Below are positions 59,676 through 64,000 of a stretch of DNA of 64,000 nucleotides, piece by piece. Position numbers and translations under genes: made by a program. How positions within the stretch are numbered: the first letter of the stretch is position 1; each line of letters begins with the position of its first letter. The notes beneath the pieces are model-generated. The model saw nothing but the letters and a program-made list of their open reading frames with translations. It did not search any database and had not been told where the DNA came from. The stretch is from Helichrysum umbraculigerum (taxonomy: Eukaryota; Streptophyta; Magnoliopsida; Asterales; Asteraceae), in assembly GCA_949592205.1 (NCBI GenBank), contig CATIUR010000001.1, positions 74,559,059-74,623,058 of the forward strand. The letters run 5' to 3'.

Positions 59676-61388
59676 ATGGCGGATAAAAGCGAGATTAGGA
59701 TTAGTCAGTTTGATGGCAGCGATTTTGGGTTTTGGAAGATGCAAATTGAGGACGTTTTGTACGCGAAAAAGTTACACCAACCGTTGTCGGGAACTAAACC
59801 TGAAAGTATGAGTGATGCCGATTGGGCGTTATTAGATCGTCAGGCACTTGGAGTAGTTCGACTTTCTCTGGCCAAGAATGTCGCCTACAACATTGCGGGG
59901 GAAACCACGACTGCGGGTTTGTTAACGGCGTTGTCTAACATGTATGAGAAACCCTCGGCTCTCAATAAGGTTTTCTTGATTCGGCAGTTGGTGAACGCGA
60001 AGATGGGTGAAGGTGCATCACCAGCGGATCATGTGAACGAGTTTAACTCGATCTTGACTAGGTTAAGATCTGTAGGGGTTACGTTTGAAGGTGAGTTGGA
60101 GGCACTTTTCTTATTATCTTCGTTGCCCGATAGTTGGTCCGGTATGGTTACAGCTGTTAGTGGTTCATCCGGAACTACTAAGTTGACTTTTGAGGGGATC
60201 CGTGATTTGATACTCGGTGAGGGAATTAGGAGGAAAGATTCCGGTGAGTATTCGGGTTCATCAGCTCTAAGTGTGACTAGCAGGGGGCGTAGTAAAAGTA
60301 GATCTAGATCGCGGAGGGAGCCATCGGAGAATAGGAACGTCACGTGTTGGAATTGTAAGCAACTGGGGCACTTTAGGTATCAATGTCCGAATGGTAAACC
60401 GAGTGTGAATGCGACGGTTGATACGACTGAAGATGCGTTGCTGTGTTGTGAAGAGAATCTTGTGGAATCCTGGGTTTTGGATTCGGGTTCATCTTTTCAT
60501 GCGATCCCGTGCATGGAAGAGATGACGAATTTTAGGTTTCATTCCGGTAAGGTTCGTCTTGCGAATGGAAGGAAACTTAAAGTTGCGGGTATTGGGGATG
60601 TTGTCCTCAAAACTCACCTTGGTAAGGATTGGGTCCTCAATAATGTGAGGTTCATTCCCAAGCTCAAGAAGCGGTTGATTTCGATTGGGCAGTTGGATGA
60701 TGAACGGTATCACATTAGGTTTGGTGATCAACAATGGAAGGTTATCAAGGGTAGTTTGGTAATTGCTCGCGGGTATAAACGGGGAACCTTGTATATGGTT
60801 GAGATTCCGAATGAGGAATGGCTAGGTGGTGAGGTAGTTGTTGAAATTCCTAGTCGGCTTGAGCTTCACGAGATTGTTGAGAGGTCTGGAACGAGTGGGA
60901 GTTTGGGAAGAGTTGAAACTAGTAAGAGTTTGGCGTTGAGTGGGAGCTTTGGGGTTTCCATGGATCCGGTTTGTCATCTCGATACTACTAGAGTTTTCGA
61001 GTCTTCGGGTAGATCATCTCCAATGGCAACTAGGTTGCGACTGACCGAGAGGGGTGAACAAGATACTTTTCCGAGAGTCACGTTTGATAATACATCCGTA
61101 CAGTGGGAGTTGATTCGATGGGAGAAGTTGTGTTTGTCCGAAATCATGCGCATGTTTGTGGTCGGTGATCCAACGGTGAAAGCGAGAGTGATGGAGTGGA
61201 TGATCAAGGGTGTGATGGTATTTTCACACGGCTGCCTTGATGGTGTTATTCACGTGGTTGTTCTACCGGGTGGTCTTATCTTTGTTGGAAAGAAAGATCG
61301 TGTAGATGAAAGGCTGTATGGATGGGTTGCTAGTGTAACGAGAGTGTTGGAGCTATGTCGGGCTTCAACCGGTCTTCTCATGAACTAA
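59676..61388 (+). CDS. Copia gag-protease protein with an unrecognised C-terminal region
   Basis: Intact frame of 570 residues from ATG 59676 (MADKSEIRISQ) just after the primer-binding site. Gag covers about residues 1-215 (FGFWKMQIEDVLY, then LFLLSSLPDSW). An Arg/Ser-rich stretch and a CCHC knuckle (CWNCKQLGHFRYQC) follow near 225-240. An aspartic-protease-like VLDSGSSFHA lies near 280 and a GAG-pre-integrase-like YKRGTLYMVE near 380. The last roughly 180 residues, after EEWLGG, do not look like integrase or RT and I do not recognise them. Integrase, RT and RNase H are absent, so the element would need trans help. Confidence 0.82.
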   Translation: MADKSEIRISQFDGSDFGFWKMQIEDVLYAKKLHQPLSGTKPESMSDADWALLDRQALGVVRLSLAKNVAYNIAGETTTAGLLTALSNMYEKPSALNKVFLIRQLVNAKMGEGASPADHVNEFNSILTRLRSVGVTFEGELEALFLLSSLPDSWSGMVTAVSGSSGTTKLTFEGIRDLILGEGIRRKDSGEYSGSSALSVTSRGRSKSRSRSRREPSENRNVTCWNCKQLGHFRYQCPNGKPSVNATVDTTEDALLCCEENLVESWVLDSGSSFHAIPCMEEMTNFRFHSGKVRLANGRKLKVAGIGDVVLKTHLGKDWVLNNVRFIPKLKKRLISIGQLDDERYHIRFGDQQWKVIKGSLVIARGYKRGTLYMVEIPNEEWLGGEVVVEIPSRLELHEIVERSGTSGSLGRVETSKSLALSGSFGVSMDPVCHLDTTRVFESSGRSSPMATRLRLTERGEQDTFPRVTFDNTSVQWELIRWEKLCLSEIMRMFVVGDPTVKARVMEWMIKGVMVFSHGCLDGVIHVVVLPGGLIFVGKKDRVDERLYGWVASVTRVLELCRASTGLLMN

Positions 61389-61592
61389 TGAGAGGGCGAT
61401 AAACTAGAGAGATGTCTTAGTCACAGTTTAATAGTGGAGTTCTGGTAACTGGTATCGAAAGTCTTCCGACTCGGTGTGGTCGTGCGGCGTGTCCCGATGG
61501 TTTCGGCGGTATTAGTTTGAACGGGTTCTATTAAAGTGGCGTTTAGTTACGGGTTATTGAAGTTGAGTTTGTCCGATCTTCAAGTGGGAGAT
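61389..61592 (+). other. 3' untranslated part of the Copia internal region
   Basis: Short noncoding stretch ending in the purine tract AAGTGGGAGA just before the second LTR at 61593. No gene. Confidence 0.6.
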
Positions 61593-61893
61593 TGTTAAGA
61601 ATGAATATCGTACAAACGAAATATAATTACTTTGGGAAAGTAATAACTATTATTATATATTATTAGTATTAGAATAATAATAATAATGAGATGGATCTTT
61701 CTTTGAAGACTCACGTGAGGTGAAAATGTAAACAAAGTTGGAGTCGGCAAATGTTTAGGTCGGCTACATTAGTTTTCGTACGTACGAAGTATTATTCATT
61801 ATTTAATGTAACCCTTTGTATCTTGTAACCCTAACACCTCCGAAAGTAATAAGAATTCTCTCTAGTTTGGCCGTGGATTAAACCAATCGAGTA
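61593..61893 (+). repeat. truncated second Copia LTR
   Basis: The first 301 bp match 59191-59491, after which the match ends abruptly at GAGTA. The final 146 bp of the LTR are missing. Confidence 0.88.
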
Positions 61894-62444
61894 ATCCCAC
61901 ATCGGAAAAGAAAAGAAAGTAATGTCTACGTATAAGCTCATGGGCTACTCCCTCTATCACCAATTGGTTTTAGAGTGGAACCTCACTGGGCCTATATGTT
62001 GGACATGTTGTTGGGCTAATAGTATCGGTCCTAACAAGTGGTATCAAAGCTACGGTTGTAGCCCGGATGTGGATGGCGCAGCGTGATGCGCGGCATGCAG
62101 TGGCGCATGCCCCCCTCGGTTGACCTCAGCGAACGATGAGTTGATCCTGGAGCCTTGTACCGAAAGTCTCCCTGATGTGGACCCAGTCAGGTCGAGTGCC
62201 GAGTTTGCGACGGTACTGAATAAGGTTGGATCGGGACTATCGTTGGAGGGGAAGCCCTAATGGACTTGGGTTTGAGGGGAGGATTGTTGGGTGCAAACCC
62301 AATCCCACATCGGAAAAGAAAAGAAAGTAATGTCTACGTATAAGCTCATGGGCTACTCCCTCTATCACCAATTGGTTTTAGAGTGGAACCTCACTGGGCC
62401 TATATGTTGGACATGTTGTTGGGCTAATAGTATCGGTCCTAACA
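61894..62444 (+). mobile_element. TRIM (miniature LTR retrotransposon), 5' truncated
   Basis: Two copies of a roughly 160-bp LTR (61894-62036 partial, 62285-62444 complete, TGTTGGGTGC to CCTAACA) flank about 250 bp of non-coding sequence. The central part has a tRNA-Met-type primer-binding site at 62039 and a purine tract before 62285. No protein is encoded, as expected for TRIMs. Confidence 0.85.
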
Positions 62445-62449
62445 CTAGC

Positions 62450-62832
62450 ATGTACCCAAGTTCGAGTTTACGAATTTTTGTGTGGGTTTAGAGTTGTATT
62501 TATTGAAAGTTTGGTTTTTGACTTGGACAGTAATTTTTGACTTTTGAGGGTGGGGGACAATGACTTATGTATTATTTCATGTCTATTTCTGTTACATTTC
62601 ATGTCTATTTCTGTTACATTTCATGTCACAAGATAAGCATGAGAAGTAAGAGATTCTTCACTCTTAAACTACAATTAACTTGAACTATACATATATATAT
62701 TGTCATTCATATATCGTGATATGTTCTTTATGAAGTGATCAAAAAGTTATTATGGACACTTGAGGTCACGAGTCAAACAAGAGTTAGAAATACCGAGTAA
62801 AGTATATCTCTGCAACAATGGACTGATATAGA
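62450..62832. other. intergenic sequence with a short tandem repeat
   Basis: No gene seen. TTTCATGTCTATTTCTGTTA occurs twice in tandem at about 62576-62622. Confidence 0.6.
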
Positions 62833-63879
62833 TAGGGCCGGCCCTGGCACTGGGCCACCTGGGCGACGGCCCAGGGCATCATGATTTTGAGGGCATCGAA
62901 TGCTAGGTTCATGTTATATTTGGGTATGCTCATTTAATCTAAGTTTTTATGCAAGTAACGATGTTTTACTACAGAAAAAACGTATTTTATATACTTTGAA
63001 ATTAAAATTGAAATCACAAGATCGAAGGATAAAAAGTTTTTTGGAGTTTATTAATGGCGGAAATGGATTGTGGGGGGGCAGTGAGGAAGACGAAAGACAT
63101 TGACTTTTGTGCAAATATTAGTATTTTGTCATAAACCACCCCTATCATTGGTTGAAAGTGCATTTTACACCCTCCCTTTTATATTTTATAAATCTAGTAC
63201 TAATTTTGAAAGGTTATCTTGATATTAGTTTTGTATAAATAGGCAAATAAGATCAATTACGTACGTTAAAAAACTATACATTCGATCCTCTAATAATTTT
63301 AGGTTGGTATCCAAATTATCAAAGAGATAAGTTTCCACTATAATTATATCCAAATTATCAAGGGTATATTTTGATGTCAAAAACTCATAAGATTTTGCAA
63401 GAAAAGTTAAAATTCGCACTTAACGTTGAATATAGAAAATTCAAAATTAGATTTAATTTAGATATAAATTTAATGATACACGAAGTAATTTAATTCTAAG
63501 ATCACATTTTTTACATAAAATTGTTATATTAAAGTCTTATTTACGTAGTGGAATTAGTCAACAGAGATTGAATAGATTATCAATTTTGAGTACTGAAAGT
63601 AATTAATCTCTAAAAACTGTTCATCATGACTTATTTTTTGACGTTTTTACGTAAACAAACGCATGAAGGTGTCATTTTAAATTAATTTCAAACTTCTAAT
63701 CTAAATCTTTCTTTTCATATTGTAAATTTTACTACTTCGTGTTTAACATAGAATATATAGCCTAATCTGACTAGGTTGCAAACTAATAAAAGATAGATTG
63801 TTAATATTTTTACAAAATTTAGTATGGGCATATTTTGGTAGACTCGCCCAGGGCACTTGAAAACTCAGGACCGACCCTG
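62833..63879. mobile_element. hAT-type non-autonomous element, 1047 bp
   Basis: The left end TAGGGCCGGCCCTG and the complement of the right end, CAGGGTCGGTCCTG, form inverted repeats. Target duplication GATATAGA occurs at 62825-62832 and 63880-63887. The termini resemble those of 58207-58672. The interior is AT-rich with no transposase. Confidence 0.8.
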
Positions 63880-63887
63880 GATATAGA

Positions 63888-64000
63888 TCAAGTGTATATA
63901 AGCCTGTATGGCATGCAGGTTTTGATCTGGATCCAACCGGACCAACCCGACTCATTTATGTGACTCAATCAATAGGTCATCAGATAATATTAACCGTACC
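63888..64000. other. right edge of the window
   Basis: No feature recognised in this short stretch. Confidence 0.5.

Larger units (their letters stand above)
59191..62444 (+). mobile_element. chimeric element: gag-protease Copia joined to a TRIM
   Basis: The left end is a Copia LTR (59191-59637) followed by the primer-binding site TGGTATCAGAGC (59641-59652). A second Copia LTR starts at 61593 after AAGTGGGAG but stops at about 61893, where TRIM sequence begins. The TRIM part has a left LTR lacking its first bases (61894-62036), its own primer-binding-like TGGTATCAAAGC (62039-62050), a GAGGGGAGG tract and a complete right LTR (62285-62444). A single 5-bp duplication, CTAGC (59186-59190 and 62445-62449), flanks the whole. 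The first 300 bp of the two Copia LTRs look identical. Confidence 0.85.

Noticed and set aside
1..64000. tRNA, rRNA or snoRNA genes
   Set aside because: No cloverleaf, A/B box pair or rRNA-like segment was recognised; the TGGTATCAGAGC hits are retrotransposon primer-binding sites.

Overview
The window is nuclear DNA of a flowering plant, probably a eudicot. Genes carry GT-AG introns, a PHO2-type gene has miR399 target sites in its leader, and about two thirds of the sequence is LTR retrotransposons (Ty3/Gypsy Tat and chromovirus types, Ty1/Copia, TRIM) with hAT and PIF/Harbinger MITEs. The style of the chromovirus and Tat elements suggests Asteraceae, but that is a guess. No RNA genes, CRISPR arrays or bacterial features were seen.

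Two host genes, transcribed towards each other, occur in a tandem duplication. They are a histidine-phosphatase/phosphoglycerate-mutase-like gene (+ strand) and a PHO2/UBC24-type E2 ubiquitin-conjugase (- strand). Copy A (about 346-20668) holds the visible exons of an intact phosphatase gene (369-3153) and a PHO2 pseudogene lacking exon 1 (4401-20664). Copy B (about 21246-54040) holds a phosphatase pseudogene (21270-50263) and an intact PHO2 gene (51551-56327, leader to about 57477). The duplicated segment starts inside a phosphatase intron and ends inside PHO2 intron 1. The two inner gene copies therefore lost their 5' ends at birth, and only the outer copies could stay functional. Four miR399-complementary sites lie at 56505-56751 in the intact PHO2 leader.

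Insertions then split both dead copies. In copy A: a very young Tat-lineage Gypsy element (5883-16546) with gag-pol on the + strand and a five-exon gene on its antisense strand; a gag-only Copia element on the - strand (17038-20081); and a hAT MITE (3714-3866). In copy B: a PIF/Harbinger-like MITE (21501-22180), a hAT MITE in the last phosphatase exon (49628-50206) and a large nest (about 22918-48276). The nest consists of a foldback-like inverted repeat, chromovirus E1 (23825-44145) inserted in the loop of that repeat, a tandem array of the pol-less relative E2 (30353-41352) replacing the integrase region of E1, and a third chromovirus remnant E3 ending in a 3 kb LTR (45211-48276).

Beyond PHO2 lie a promoter region with P1BS-, G-box- and TGACGTCA-type palindromes, a hAT MITE (58207-58672), a chimeric element made of a gag-protease Copia fused to a TRIM (59191-62444) and a 1 kb hAT-type element (62833-63879).

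The most unusual features are: the multi-exon antisense gene in the Tat element; E2, which has no pol but carries a second, intact zinc-knuckle ORF; the GTGTCGCA palindrome clusters and splice-donor-like blocks shared by three chromovirus LTR families; and the Copia-TRIM chimera with one target-site duplication.
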